Shown here piece by piece: positions 44,001 through 53,173 of a DNA stretch of 64,000 bases (position 1 is its first letter; each line of letters opens with the position of its first letter). Below the pieces are notes generated by a model. It saw nothing but the letters and a program-made list of their open reading frames with translations. It made no database searches and was not told the origin of the DNA. The position numbers and the translations under genes were made by a program. Origin of the DNA: Nitrosarchaeum sp. (GTDB lineage: Archaea; Thermoproteota; Nitrososphaeria; Nitrososphaerales; Nitrosopumilaceae); contig NZ_JAVYIM010000002.1 of the NCBI RefSeq assembly GCF_035968265.1, positions 186,001 to 250,000 on the forward strand, read 5' to 3'.

Positions 44001-44352
44001 AAGAGCACGTGGACAAGTTCAGATGTTAACTAAACAACCAACTGAAGGTAGAGCAAGAGGTGGTGGTTTGAGATTTGGTGAGATGGAAAGAGATTGTTTG
44101 ATTGCATATGGGGCATCAATGATTCTTAAAGATAGATTGCTAGATGAATCTGATAAATCTGATATCTTTGTCTGTGAGAGATGTGGACTGGTTGCATATC
44201 ATGATGTTAAACAAAGAAAATATATCTGCAGAGTTTGCGGTGATAAAGCTAAAGTTTCATCAGTATCTGTTGCGTATGCATTCAAACTTTTGTTACAAGA
44301 AATGCAAAGTTTGAATGTGGCCCCAAGATTACTCATTAAGGAGAAGGTATAA
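41005..44352 (+). CDS. rpoB: DNA-directed RNA polymerase subunit B
   Basis: This 1115-residue second-largest subunit is a single uninterrupted protein, not split into B' and B''. Landmarks are [69 protein letters not shown] and the C-terminal zinc site CERCG ... CRVCG. It forms half of the active-site cleft. Its stop overlaps the rpoA start by one base. Confidence 0.98.
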   Translation: [1115 protein letters not shown]

Positions 44353-47300
44353 TGTCGATTCAAGCAATTAAAACAATTGATGCAATTAGATTTTCAGTTT
44401 GGTCTCCAACTGAAATTAGAAAATATTCTGTAGCAGAAATTACAGCTCCTGAAACATATGATGAAGATGGAATGCCTGTACAAGGAGGTCTCATGGATGG
44501 TAGACTTGGTACACTTGAACCTGGACAAAAATGCCTAACCTGTGGAAATACTGCCGCTAGATGTCCTGGTCACTTTGGTCATATTGAACTTGCAGAACCT
44601 GTTTTACATATTGCATTTATTGATAATATTTACAAGCTCTTACAATCAACTTGCCGTTCTTGTGCAAGACTCAAAGTCCCACAAGAAGATCTAGAAGAAT
44701 TTAGAAAAATCAAAGAAAAACATGCTGCCTATACTGTAATTTCTGAAAAACGTATTCCAGAGCAAATTATTGAAAAAGCAAAAAAAGCAAAAGAATGTCC
44801 TCATTGTGGTAAAACACAGTATGAACTAATCTTTACAAAACCTACTATCTTTGTTGAAAAAACAGAGATTGGTGAACACCGATTATTGCCAATTACCATT
44901 AGAGAAAGATTCACTCAAATTATTGATGATGATCTTAACTTATTATCATATGATCCTGTGACTGCAAGACCCGAGTGGTTTATTTTACAAGCACTACCTG
45001 TTCCACCAGTAACTGTAAGACCATCAATTATTCTTGAAACTGGAATTCGTTCTGAAGATGATCTAACACACAAGATGGTAGATATTATCAGAGTTAATCA
45101 AAGACTAAAAGAAAGTAAAGAAGCAGGAACACCTCCGTTAATTGTTCAAGATTTAGTAGACTTGTTACAATATCATACAACCACATATTTTGATAATGAA
45201 GTATCTGGTATTCCACAAGCTCATCACCGTTCAGGACGTCCACTAAAAACATTAACTCAAAGATTAAAAGGAAAAGAAGGAAGATTCAGAGGTTCACTTT
45301 CTGGAAAGAGAGTAGATTTCTCTAGTAGAACTGTAATTTCACCTGATCCTAACTTGGACTTGTCTGAAGTAGGAGTTCCTGAACAAGTTGCAATGAAACT
45401 AACAATTCCTGAAATTGTTACTGAATGGAATATTGAAAGAATGAGAACACTTGTAATTAATGGACCAAACAAATTCCCCGGTGTTAATTATATCGTAAGA
45501 CCCGATGGTGTTAAAATTAGATTAGATTTTGTTGAAGATCGTTCTACAATAGCTGAAACACTAGAAATTGGATATCTTGTAGAAAGACATCTTGCTAATG
45601 GTGATATTGTCTTGTTTAACAGACAGCCCTCTCTTCACCAAATGTCAATTATGGCTCACTATGTGAGAGTATTGCCTGGAAAAACTTTCAGATTACATCC
45701 ATCTGTTTGTCCTCCATACAACGCAGATTTTGATGGTGACGAGATGAATCTTCATGTTCCTCAAAGTGAAGAGGCAAGAGCAGAAGCAATTCTCTTGATG
45801 AGAGTTCAAGATCAATTAATTTCACCAAGATATGGTGGTCCAATTATTGGAGCTCTAAGAGACTTTGTCACTGGCGCTTATCTTTTAACTAAAGATGATA
45901 CTATTTTGACTCCACAAGAATTTTACAATTATGCAATGCTTGGTGGATATACCGATAAACTTCCAAAACCTACAACAAAAACTAAAGACGGTTTGATGTA
46001 TACTGGCAAACAATTGTTTTCATTATTCTTACCAAAAGATTTCAATTACGTCATTACATCAAAGTGGTCAAAAGGAACCAAAGGCGCACAAAAGGATGTT
46101 GTAATTAAAAACGGTGAATTACTTAGTGGTGTAATTGATAAATCTTCAATCGGTGCAGAAGAACCAGAAAGTGTGTTACATAGAATTGCAAAAGACTATG
46201 GTAACACAAAGGCAAAGAACTTTTTGAACTCTATTTTAATTATGGTAAAACAATACATCACTCATTATGGATTTAGTTATGGTTATGCTGATCTTGAAGT
46301 ACCTGAAAAAGAGAAACAACAGATTCTTGATGACATTCAGGAAACATATGGTATCATATCTGATCTTACTTCTCAATATGAAAAAGGAACTCTAAAACTT
46401 ACTAGAGGAATGAGACCTGAGGAAGCACTAGAAGCATACATTGTCAATGAACTAGGAAAAGCAAGAGACAAAGCTGGTATGACTGCAGATCAATCCCTTG
46501 ATCAAAGTAATGCTGGAAGAATTATGGCTACAACTGGTGCAAGAGGTTCAGCACTTAACATTGGTCAGATGGCAGGTGCATTAGGACAACAATCAAGAAG
46601 AGGAAGTAGATTACATGCTGGTTACAATAATCGTGCATTACCACACTATCAAGAACATGATAAAAATCCAGATGCACATGGATTTGTTAAATCAAATTAC
46701 AGAGAAGGACTTTCAGCACTTGAATTTTTCTTCCATGCAATGGGAGGTAGAGAAGGTCTTGTAGATACTGCAGTTAGAACACAACAAAGTGGATACATGC
46801 AGCGTAGACTTATCAACGCATTAGAACATATTAGATTAGAATATGATGGAACTGTACGAGATCCACACGGTCACATCATTCAATTCCTTTATGGTGAAGA
46901 TGGAATAGATGTTGCAAAAAGTGACCATGGTGAAGCGTTCAATGTTAATAGATTAATCGAATCCCAAATCATTGTTGATTCTGGAAAGAAGGCAACTAAG
47001 GAAGAAATTACAGAATTAACAAAGAAATACACAAAGACATTCAATCCAAGATTAAAAGAACTTGTATCTGAAGGATTACTCGATTCAAAATTAAGTAAGG
47101 AGGGTGCAGAAATTGTTTGTAAGAAAGGTCTATCATTATACAACAAAGCCAAAGTTGAACCAGGACAAGCAGTAGGAATTATCACTGCACAGTCAATTGG
47201 TGAACCCGGTACTCAGATGACTCTAAGAACATTCCACTTTGCAGGAATTGCAGAAAGAAACGTTACTTTAGGTCTTCCAAGATTAATTGAACTTGTTGAT

Positions 47301-48143
47301 GCAAGAAAGAAACCTGTTACACCAACTATGGATATTTATCTTGATAATGAATCCAAAAAATCAAGAGAAAAAGCAATCGATATTGCACGAAATGTTTTGC
47401 AAACTAAAGTAAGTGCATTAATCTCTGATAGTGAAACTGATTACACTTCTCAAATCAAATTAATTCTTAGTGCAAACAGACTCAAAGAAAGAGGATGCAC
47501 TGTTAGTGAAGTAGAAGCAGCATTACAGTCAAACAAAAAATTCAAAATAGAAACAACTGGAGATCTAATCACTCTAAAACTAGTCGAAGAATCTGATGCT
47601 CCAACTGTTATTGCAATTAGAAACAAAGTACTCAATACTACTGTAAAGGGAGTCCCAGATATTGAACGTGTAACTCTAGTTCAAAAAGACGATGAATGGG
47701 TAATTCAAACAACTGGTTCAAACATTGCCAAAGTACTTGAAGTCCAAGGAATTGATAAGAAAAACGTTAGAACAAATAATGTATTTGAAATTGCAGGTAC
47801 GTTAGGAATTGAGGCCTCTAGAAACGCTTTGATAAATGAGCTGAAAAACACTCTAGAAGATCAAGGTCTGGAAGTTGATAATCGGTATATTATGTTAGTA
47901 TCTGATTTAATGTGCTCAAGAGGATACATGCAACAAATCGGCAGACACGGAATTGCCGGTACTAAAGATAGTGTTCTTGCAAGAGCTGCATTTGAAATTA
48001 CAGTTCCAACAATTGCACATGCTGCATTAGCTGGTGAAGTTGAACAGCTCAAAGGTATTACTGAAAACGTAATTGTTGGTAGCATGATTCCAATTGGAAG
48101 TGGAACAGTAGACCTTTACATGCAAGTAAGTAAGAAGAAATGA
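44352..48143 (+). CDS. rpoA: DNA-directed RNA polymerase subunit A, unsplit
   Basis: This 1263-residue largest subunit joins in one protein what most archaea split into A' and A''. The N-terminal zinc sites are CLTCGNTAARCPGHFGH and CRSC plus CPHCGKTQ. The catalytic Mg motif is YNADFDGDEMNLH. The A'' part begins near residue 870 and carries the trigger-loop and bridge segments GIITAQSIGEPGTQMTLRTFHFAG. A single rpoA gene is a known thaumarchaeal trait. Confidence 0.98.
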   Translation: MSIQAIKTIDAIRFSVWSPTEIRKYSVAEITAPETYDEDGMPVQGGLMDGRLGTLEPGQKCLTCGNTAARCPGHFGHIELAEPVLHIAFIDNIYKLLQSTCRSCARLKVPQEDLEEFRKIKEKHAAYTVISEKRIPEQIIEKAKKAKECPHCGKTQYELIFTKPTIFVEKTEIGEHRLLPITIRERFTQIIDDDLNLLSYDPVTARPEWFILQALPVPPVTVRPSIILETGIRSEDDLTHKMVDIIRVNQRLKESKEAGTPPLIVQDLVDLLQYHTTTYFDNEVSGIPQAHHRSGRPLKTLTQRLKGKEGRFRGSLSGKRVDFSSRTVISPDPNLDLSEVGVPEQVAMKLTIPEIVTEWNIERMRTLVINGPNKFPGVNYIVRPDGVKIRLDFVEDRSTIAETLEIGYLVERHLANGDIVLFNRQPSLHQMSIMAHYVRVLPGKTFRLHPSVCPPYNADFDGDEMNLHVPQSEEARAEAILLMRVQDQLISPRYGGPIIGALRDFVTGAYLLTKDDTILTPQEFYNYAMLGGYTDKLPKPTTKTKDGLMYTGKQLFSLFLPKDFNYVITSKWSKGTKGAQKDVVIKNGELLSGVIDKSSIGAEEPESVLHRIAKDYGNTKAKNFLNSILIMVKQYITHYGFSYGYADLEVPEKEKQQILDDIQETYGIISDLTSQYEKGTLKLTRGMRPEEALEAYIVNELGKARDKAGMTADQSLDQSNAGRIMATTGARGSALNIGQMAGALGQQSRRGSRLHAGYNNRALPHYQEHDKNPDAHGFVKSNYREGLSALEFFFHAMGGREGLVDTAVRTQQSGYMQRRLINALEHIRLEYDGTVRDPHGHIIQFLYGEDGIDVAKSDHGEAFNVNRLIESQIIVDSGKKATKEEITELTKKYTKTFNPRLKELVSEGLLDSKLSKEGAEIVCKKGLSLYNKAKVEPGQAVGIITAQSIGEPGTQMTLRTFHFAGIAERNVTLGLPRLIELVDARKKPVTPTMDIYLDNESKKSREKAIDIARNVLQTKVSALISDSETDYTSQIKLILSANRLKERGCTVSEVEAALQSNKKFKIETTGDLITLKLVEESDAPTVIAIRNKVLNTTVKGVPDIERVTLVQKDDEWVIQTTGSNIAKVLEVQGIDKKNVRTNNVFEIAGTLGIEASRNALINELKNTLEDQGLEVDNRYIMLVSDLMCSRGYMQQIGRHGIAGTKDSVLARAAFEITVPTIAHAALAGEVEQLKGITENVIVGSMIPIGSGTVDLYMQVSKKK

Positions 48144-48167
48144 GGACAATAAAAAATAGTGATTAAG

Positions 48168-48398
48168 ATGGGCGATGAAATTTCTAATTTAATGAGCAAT
48201 AACAAAGATAAAGTAATTTTATTGCGATTAAGGAACAACAAATCTGTTAGAGGAAATTTACAAGATTTTGATGTTCATATGAATTTGACATTAGAGGATG
48301 CTGAAGATATCTCCGATGGAAAAACCATAAAACTTGGAAAGATTCTTTTACGTGGCGATAACATTTTGGCAGTATCCCTACCCGATGAAGAATCTTAG
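48168..48398 (+). CDS. LSm/Sm-like RNA-binding protein
   Basis: This is an Sm-fold protein of 76 residues. The Sm1 motif is VILLRLRNNKSVRGNLQDFDVHMNL and the Sm2 motif is KILLRGDNILAVS. Archaeal LSm proteins form heptameric rings that bind U-rich RNA. The start could be GTG 48159 or ATG 48168; the ATG is preferred. It follows rpoA by about 25 nt and is probably in the same operon. Confidence 0.9.
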   Translation: MGDEISNLMSNNKDKVILLRLRNNKSVRGNLQDFDVHMNLTLEDAEDISDGKTIKLGKILLRGDNILAVSLPDEES

Positions 48399-48448
48399 CT
48401 GAAAAATATTATTCATTCTTAAATATTAAATTAAAACTATATTCTATT

Positions 48449-49621
48449 ATGCTTCTGTTGTTTTTTATAGTTTTTTTATTTTTTCTACTACCTGTATATG
48501 CTGAACAAATACCTGACTATGACAATCCATATGCTCCAATCTTTACTGACAAAACAGTATACACTTGGACTGATAAAGTCCAAATGACCATTCATGCACC
48601 AAGCTGGAACACCGATAGACACTTGATTGATTCAATAGGTGATGAAGATCATCCAATCAAAATTTCTACAAGGGGCCATTCATTATCTCCATACAAGTTC
48701 ACTGAGACTGATGTAAATTCTGGAAAGTTTACCGCTGAAATAATTCTTACAGGATTTTTCCATGATGCTGACGGTGATGGTGATTTTGATACATCTCCTA
48801 GAACTATGGGAAATGGACCGACAAGTGGATTTTTAGAATCTGATAGCGATTCTGCTTTAACTATAACGTTTGAATTTGCAGATGGGGTTGTACTAACCAA
48901 ATCTGTTCCAATACAGTGGAACATTGGTTCAATTCAATTCTCTGAAGAAAATTATTCATCTGATCAAACTGCGATAGTACATGTAATTGATCCTGACCTT
49001 AATCTAAATCCAGAATCCCTAGATCATATTCCGATAAAAATCTCTTCAAATTCTGACGTGTCAGGCATAGAAGTAAGTGCAGTAGAAACATCCAAAAGCT
49101 CAGGCATATTTTCTTCAACAATATCATTTACCCAAAATCTATCCTCAAGTGGAAATAGACTATATGCCATACCTGGAGATACAATTTTTGCAAAGTATGA
49201 TGACTATACCATTCCAAAACCTTATTCTATATCTGATAATCTTGCAGTAAAAACATCTGCAATAATTGGCACTTCTTCTTCGGCATTGCAAAGTATGCCA
49301 ATTATATTTTCAGATAGTATGGGTAATCAAATCCAGACAGTCTCATATAACGAACAAATACAGATCGTTGGAAAAATAATAAATCCGCAAAATTATAAAC
49401 AAAAATTTGTTTATCTCTTTCAGGTAAAAGATGAGAATAATTTTGTTGTATCCCTATCGTGGATACAAGGAGAAATATCTGCAAATCAAAATTTAGATAT
49501 TTCACAATCATGGATTCCACAACAAACTGGAAACTATTCTATTGAGACATATACATGGAACTCTTTGACTAACGCAGCTCCACTATCTACCTCATTATCA
49601 ACATCAGTTTTTGTTAATTAA
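48449..49621 (+). CDS. Secreted beta-rich surface protein
   Basis: A 390-residue protein with an N-terminal signal peptide (MLLLFFIVFLFFLLPVYA) and a body of beta-sandwich type. Segments such as KVQMTIHAPSW, SGKFTAEIILTGFFHDADGDGDFD and AIVHVIDPDLNLNP recall the large surface protein at 23.6 kb (DxDxN and SGxFxxxxxF motifs). There is no PEFG signal or C-terminal membrane helix, so it is either released or held by partners. A TATA-like cttaaatatta about 25 nt before ATG suggests a leaderless mRNA, separate from the polymerase operon. Confidence 0.75.
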   Translation: MLLLFFIVFLFFLLPVYAEQIPDYDNPYAPIFTDKTVYTWTDKVQMTIHAPSWNTDRHLIDSIGDEDHPIKISTRGHSLSPYKFTETDVNSGKFTAEIILTGFFHDADGDGDFDTSPRTMGNGPTSGFLESDSDSALTITFEFADGVVLTKSVPIQWNIGSIQFSEENYSSDQTAIVHVIDPDLNLNPESLDHIPIKISSNSDVSGIEVSAVETSKSSGIFSSTISFTQNLSSSGNRLYAIPGDTIFAKYDDYTIPKPYSISDNLAVKTSAIIGTSSSALQSMPIIFSDSMGNQIQTVSYNEQIQIVGKIINPQNYKQKFVYLFQVKDENNFVVSLSWIQGEISANQNLDISQSWIPQQTGNYSIETYTWNSLTNAAPLSTSLSTSVFVN

Positions 49622-49675
49622 GTAATAGTATGATTTCTACTTAATCAATAAATACAAAATTACGATTTTAGCCGT

Positions 49676-51097
49676 GTGTTTGGATATAAAATTGGATTAT
49701 TGTTAGTGTTAATTGTATTATTTCCCATTACAATACCCTCAATATTTGCAGATTCAATTTTACTAGACTTTGATAAATCTGAATACCGTACTGGTGATAC
49801 TATGATGATAACAGGGCATATCTCAAATTATAAGATGCCTCTTATAGCAATGAGTCTTTTTGATCCAGAAGGCAATATTTTATCTGCAAATAATCTAATC
49901 CTTGACTCTAATGGGACTTTCTCCAAAGTATTTTCATTAGATTCTCCATTTTATGATAAATCAGGACAATATACTGTAAAACTAAATTATGGTAAGATAA
50001 TTCAAAATGAATTTTTTACAATTGTAGGTAATACTTCTGAGCCTGAAATAATAATTCCAGAATCTATAACACCTGAAATTATTTCCATAACCACTGACAA
50101 GAATCAATACTATGATCAAAACTTTATCACAATAACAGGTTCTGTTAATACAATTGATTCTCCAACTGTACTAATTGGAGTTCATGATCCATATGGTACA
50201 CCAATTGGATTTTATTTTGGAGAAATTAATTCTGATTTGCAATTTTCTACAAAATTTCTTGTAAAGTCTGGTGTTAATTTTAAAGTCGATGGAACCTATC
50301 AAGTAAAAGCGCACTATGGTGAAAGTGAAAAAACAATAAACTTTGAATTTTCTAAAAAACTAGATACTGTAATAGAGCCAGAAATAAAAACACCAGAAAT
50401 AAAAACTTCTGAAAAAAATATCAATTCAATAGATTCTCAACCTCAGATAAAAAAATATGATAATCTATCTGTTGAAGATATAGAACTAGGAAAACTACTA
50501 AATCAAATTAATTTGGATTGTGATCATAGTAGACTTGTTGATACCATTTCATATAATGATGGAATGGGACCAGCATTGTATCGACTTTGTAAATTTGATC
50601 AATCCTTGAGTTTCTTTAATGACTCTTTATCAAAAGATCCAAACAATGTTGAAATTATGACTAGTAAAGGTTCTGTCCTTGGAAAAATGGGTCGTACTTT
50701 AGAATCCATTTCATATTATGATGAAGCCCTCAAAATTGATCCTGATTTTATTCCTGCAATTAACAATAAAGCAAACGCCCTTGCAAATATGAAAAAATAT
50801 GACGAATCTATCTCTCTTTACAATCAGGTACTTGAAAAAAACCCTAGTTATGATACTGCAAGAAAAAATCTTCAATTGGTTTTACAAGAATCGTCTTTGG
50901 AACATATAGTATTTACTGAATATGCTTCTTCCAGTACTGATATTCCATCTAATATTGTATCTTCAAAAGATACCGCAACTGAAAAACTATCAATGAAAAA
51001 TAATTTAAAAATCCAATCAAAAAATCCAACTAATATTTTTGAAGAACTATCTTTGGCATTCTCATCATTAGGCTCTCTCTTTGGATTTCACAATTAA
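49676..51097 (+). CDS. Secreted protein with Ig-like domains and TPR repeats
   Basis: A 473-residue protein: signal peptide (LLLVLIVLFPITIPSIF, cleaved after FADS), then two Ig-like domains of the type seen in the PEFG proteins (YRTGDTMMITGHI ... SGQYTVKLNYG; YDQNFITITGSV ... DGTYQVKAHYG). A linker and two or three TPR units follow (VLGKMGRTLESISYYDEALKIDP; ANMKKYDESISLYNQVLEKNP). The C-terminal 80 residues are Ser-rich. The start is GTG at 49676. TPR repeats outside the cell suggest an adaptor for protein contacts. No membrane anchor is seen at the end. Confidence 0.78.
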   Translation: MFGYKIGLLLVLIVLFPITIPSIFADSILLDFDKSEYRTGDTMMITGHISNYKMPLIAMSLFDPEGNILSANNLILDSNGTFSKVFSLDSPFYDKSGQYTVKLNYGKIIQNEFFTIVGNTSEPEIIIPESITPEIISITTDKNQYYDQNFITITGSVNTIDSPTVLIGVHDPYGTPIGFYFGEINSDLQFSTKFLVKSGVNFKVDGTYQVKAHYGESEKTINFEFSKKLDTVIEPEIKTPEIKTSEKNINSIDSQPQIKKYDNLSVEDIELGKLLNQINLDCDHSRLVDTISYNDGMGPALYRLCKFDQSLSFFNDSLSKDPNNVEIMTSKGSVLGKMGRTLESISYYDEALKIDPDFIPAINNKANALANMKKYDESISLYNQVLEKNPSYDTARKNLQLVLQESSLEHIVFTEYASSSTDIPSNIVSSKDTATEKLSMKNNLKIQSKNPTNIFEELSLAFSSLGSLFGFHN

Positions 51098-51179
51098 GAG
51101 TATTTTCTAGTTTTTTTATATGTGAAATTTCAATAAACCTATAAAGCCCAGTAAAGACGATTGTGAATAAGGATAACAC

Positions 51180-51503
51180 ATGAGTAAGATACTAGAAAAG
51201 ACACTAAAAGATGCACATAAAGAAAATACCCTAACAATTGGCACTAAACAAGTATTGAACTCTATGAAAGATTCCAAATTAATTGTCCTGTCTCAATCTG
51301 TAAAAAAAGAGATGTTTGCAAAAATTGAATCAGATGCGAAAAAAGAAAAAGTACCATTAGTTAACTTTCAGGGAACTTCTGTTGCATTAGGAAGACTATG
51401 CGGCTTACAATTCCGAATCTCCACAATATCATTTACATCAATAACTGATGCAAACATTAAATCAATTCTTAAAGATACAGAAACTGAGGAAAAAAATGAA
51501 TAA
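51180..51503 (+). CDS. rpl30e: 50S ribosomal protein L30e
   Basis: This 107-residue protein has the L7Ae/L30e fold: NTLTIGTKQVLNSMKDSKLIVLSQSV, then VPLVNFQGTSVALGRLCGLQFRISTI. L30e usually follows rpoA in archaeal operons; here it is separated from it by LSm and two surface-protein genes. It starts ATG 51180 and precedes nusA by about 65 nt. Confidence 0.93.
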   Translation: MSKILEKTLKDAHKENTLTIGTKQVLNSMKDSKLIVLSQSVKKEMFAKIESDAKKEKVPLVNFQGTSVALGRLCGLQFRISTISFTSITDANIKSILKDTETEEKNE

Positions 51504-51567
51504 ACATTTCATCTCTAATCTAAGTTTAAATGAGACAAATTTTGTTCGGAGTTAAACAGGAATTCTA

Positions 51568-52032
51568 ATGACACAATCAATTAAACTTACAACAGATCAA
51601 ATGCGAATGATGTCGCTCTTTCAAAATGTTACAGGTGCAACTGCTCGTGATTGTGTCGAAGATGAAAAACAAGATCGTGTAATTTTTGTAGTAAATACTG
51701 GTAAAATGGGATTGGCAATCGGAAAAGGTGGAATTCATATCAAATCATTGCAAAACATTGTTAAGAAAAATGTTGAACTTGTTGAATTTGACGAAGATCC
51801 TGCTAAATTCTTAACAAACCTACTTAATTCTAAACTTGTTTCTGAAGTAAAAATAAATACACGTGCAGATGGTTCAAAACAGGCAATAGTTATGGTAGAC
51901 CCAAGAAAGAAAGGCATTGTTGTAGGAAGAGAAGGCAGAAATGCTGAGAAAGCAAGACTTTTAGCTAAACGATATTTTGATATTACGAGTGTATTGATTA
52001 ACAGTCCTGAAAAAGCAACATTGGAGATGTAA
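51568..52032 (+). CDS. nusA: NusA-like transcription elongation/termination factor
   Basis: This 154-residue protein is made of two KH domains: MGLAIGKGGIHIKSL (GxxG loop) and KGIVVGREGRNAEKARLLAKRYF. It lacks the N-terminal and S1 domains of bacterial NusA, as usual for archaea. It probably binds nascent RNA. It lies between L30e and S12, with 3 nt before the S12 start. Confidence 0.93.
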   Translation: MTQSIKLTTDQMRMMSLFQNVTGATARDCVEDEKQDRVIFVVNTGKMGLAIGKGGIHIKSLQNIVKKNVELVEFDEDPAKFLTNLLNSKLVSEVKINTRADGSKQAIVMVDPRKKGIVVGREGRNAEKARLLAKRYFDITSVLINSPEKATLEM

Positions 52033-52035
52033 AAT

Positions 52036-52473
52036 ATGACAAAATCACCACTAGGTTTATTCGCAGGTAGAGTTCTAATCGCAAAAAGAAAGAGACAGCG
52101 ATGGGCAATCTCTACTTACAAAAGAAGAAAACTTGGTATTGATAAAAAAGCAGATCCTCTTGGTGGTGCTCCACAAGGAAGAGGAATAGTTTTAGAAAAA
52201 GTAGGTATTGCAGCAAAACAACCAAACTCTGCTGTAAGAAAATGTGTTAGAGTTCAATTAATTAAAAATGGTAAAACTGTAACGGCATTCTTGCCACGAG
52301 ACGGTGCAATGAATTTCATCGATGAACACGATGAGGTACATATCCAAGGAATGGGTGCAACACAAGGTGGTGCAATGGGAGATATTCCAGGTGTACGATT
52401 CAAAGTATTCAAAGTAAATGGAACATCACTTAACGAGTTAGTAACTGGCAAGAAAGAAAAACCAAGGAGATAA
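52036..52473 (+). CDS. rpsL: 30S ribosomal protein S12
   Basis: A 145-residue archaeal S12p/S23e. Conserved decoding-centre loops are visible: [27 protein letters not shown] and [10 protein letters not shown]. The protein ends in a basic KKEKPRR. S12 monitors codon-anticodon pairing. An AGGAGA sequence inside its last codons acts as ribosome-binding site for the next gene. Confidence 0.97.
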   Translation: MTKSPLGLFAGRVLIAKRKRQRWAISTYKRRKLGIDKKADPLGGAPQGRGIVLEKVGIAAKQPNSAVRKCVRVQLIKNGKTVTAFLPRDGAMNFIDEHDEVHIQGMGATQGGAMGDIPGVRFKVFKVNGTSLNELVTGKKEKPRR

Positions 52474-52475
52474 AA

Positions 52476-53075
52476 TTGGCCGAAACAAAAAATTTCTTAT
52501 TATTTAGAAAATGGGACATGTCTGATATTGAAATTCAAGATCCTGGATTAAAGACAGCAATTTCATTAAGACGACAAATCCTACCATATACTTTTGGTCG
52601 TTCAGCACTAAAGAGATTCAACAAAGCTGAAGTAAACATTGTAGAAAGACTTTGCAACAAAGTCATGCACTTTGGAAAGAAATATGCTAAAAACACTGGA
52701 CGAATGACTGGCAAGAAAACCAAAGTACTCAATACTGTTAAAGTTGCATTTGATATTATTGCATTAAAGACTGGCAAAAATCCAGTTGAGGTATTAGTTA
52801 GAGCAATTGAAAACTCTGCACCAAATGAAGACACTACACGAATTGTATACGGTGGTACAGTTTACCATGTATCCGTGGATGTTGCTCCAATTAGAAGAGT
52901 AGACATGGCACTAAAGTTCATTGCAGACTCTATACGAGATGCAACATATTCTAATCCAAAACCAATTGAGGAACATATGGCTGAACAACTAATCTTGGCT
53001 GCAGCCAATGACCCAAATGCTCCTTCTGTGAAGAAGAAACACGAATTAGAAAGAATAGCACAAGCTTCTAGATAG
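52476..53075 (+). CDS. rpsG: 30S ribosomal protein S7
   Basis: A 199-residue archaeal S7p/S5e: LRRQILPYTFGRSALKRFNKAEVNIVERLCNKVM, then GGTVYHVSVDVAPIRRVDMALKFI and a C-terminal KKKHELERIAQASR. It binds the 3' domain of 16S rRNA. The start is TTG 52476 with AGGAGA just upstream. The genes for elongation factors 2 and 1-alpha, which often follow S7, are not here; a tRNA gene on the other strand follows. Confidence 0.97.
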   Translation: MAETKNFLLFRKWDMSDIEIQDPGLKTAISLRRQILPYTFGRSALKRFNKAEVNIVERLCNKVMHFGKKYAKNTGRMTGKKTKVLNTVKVAFDIIALKTGKNPVEVLVRAIENSAPNEDTTRIVYGGTVYHVSVDVAPIRRVDMALKFIADSIRDATYSNPKPIEEHMAEQLILAAANDPNAPSVKKKHELERIAQASR

Positions 53076-53122
53076 TAATTTTACCAGTAGCCCGAGGCAG
53101 ATTCGAACTGCCGTCTCCGCCT

Positions 53123-53137
53123 ATCCACTCTTGAGAT
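53123..53137 (-). other. Predicted intron in anticodon loop of tRNA-Gln
   Basis: The anticodon loop is 22 nt instead of 7. Removing 15 nt at position 37/38 (or one base further) restores a normal loop CTCTGGA. The bulge-helix-bulge pairing is weak here (one mismatch or two wobbles), so the exact ends are uncertain by one base. Confidence 0.55.
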
Positions 53138-53153
53138 CCAGAGGGCAGAATCC

Positions 53154-53173
53154 ATGATCTAAAATTTTTTTAT
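53154..53173 (-). other. Predicted intron in D-loop of tRNA-Gln
   Basis: The D-loop carries 20 extra nt. Exon GGTC pairs with intron GATC (four pairs, one wobble), flanked by the 3-nt bulges AA|A and AT|G. The intron interior folds as TAAAA-AAA-TTTTA. This is the bulge-helix-bulge substrate of archaeal splicing endonuclease, at the non-canonical site 21/22. Confidence 0.7.
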
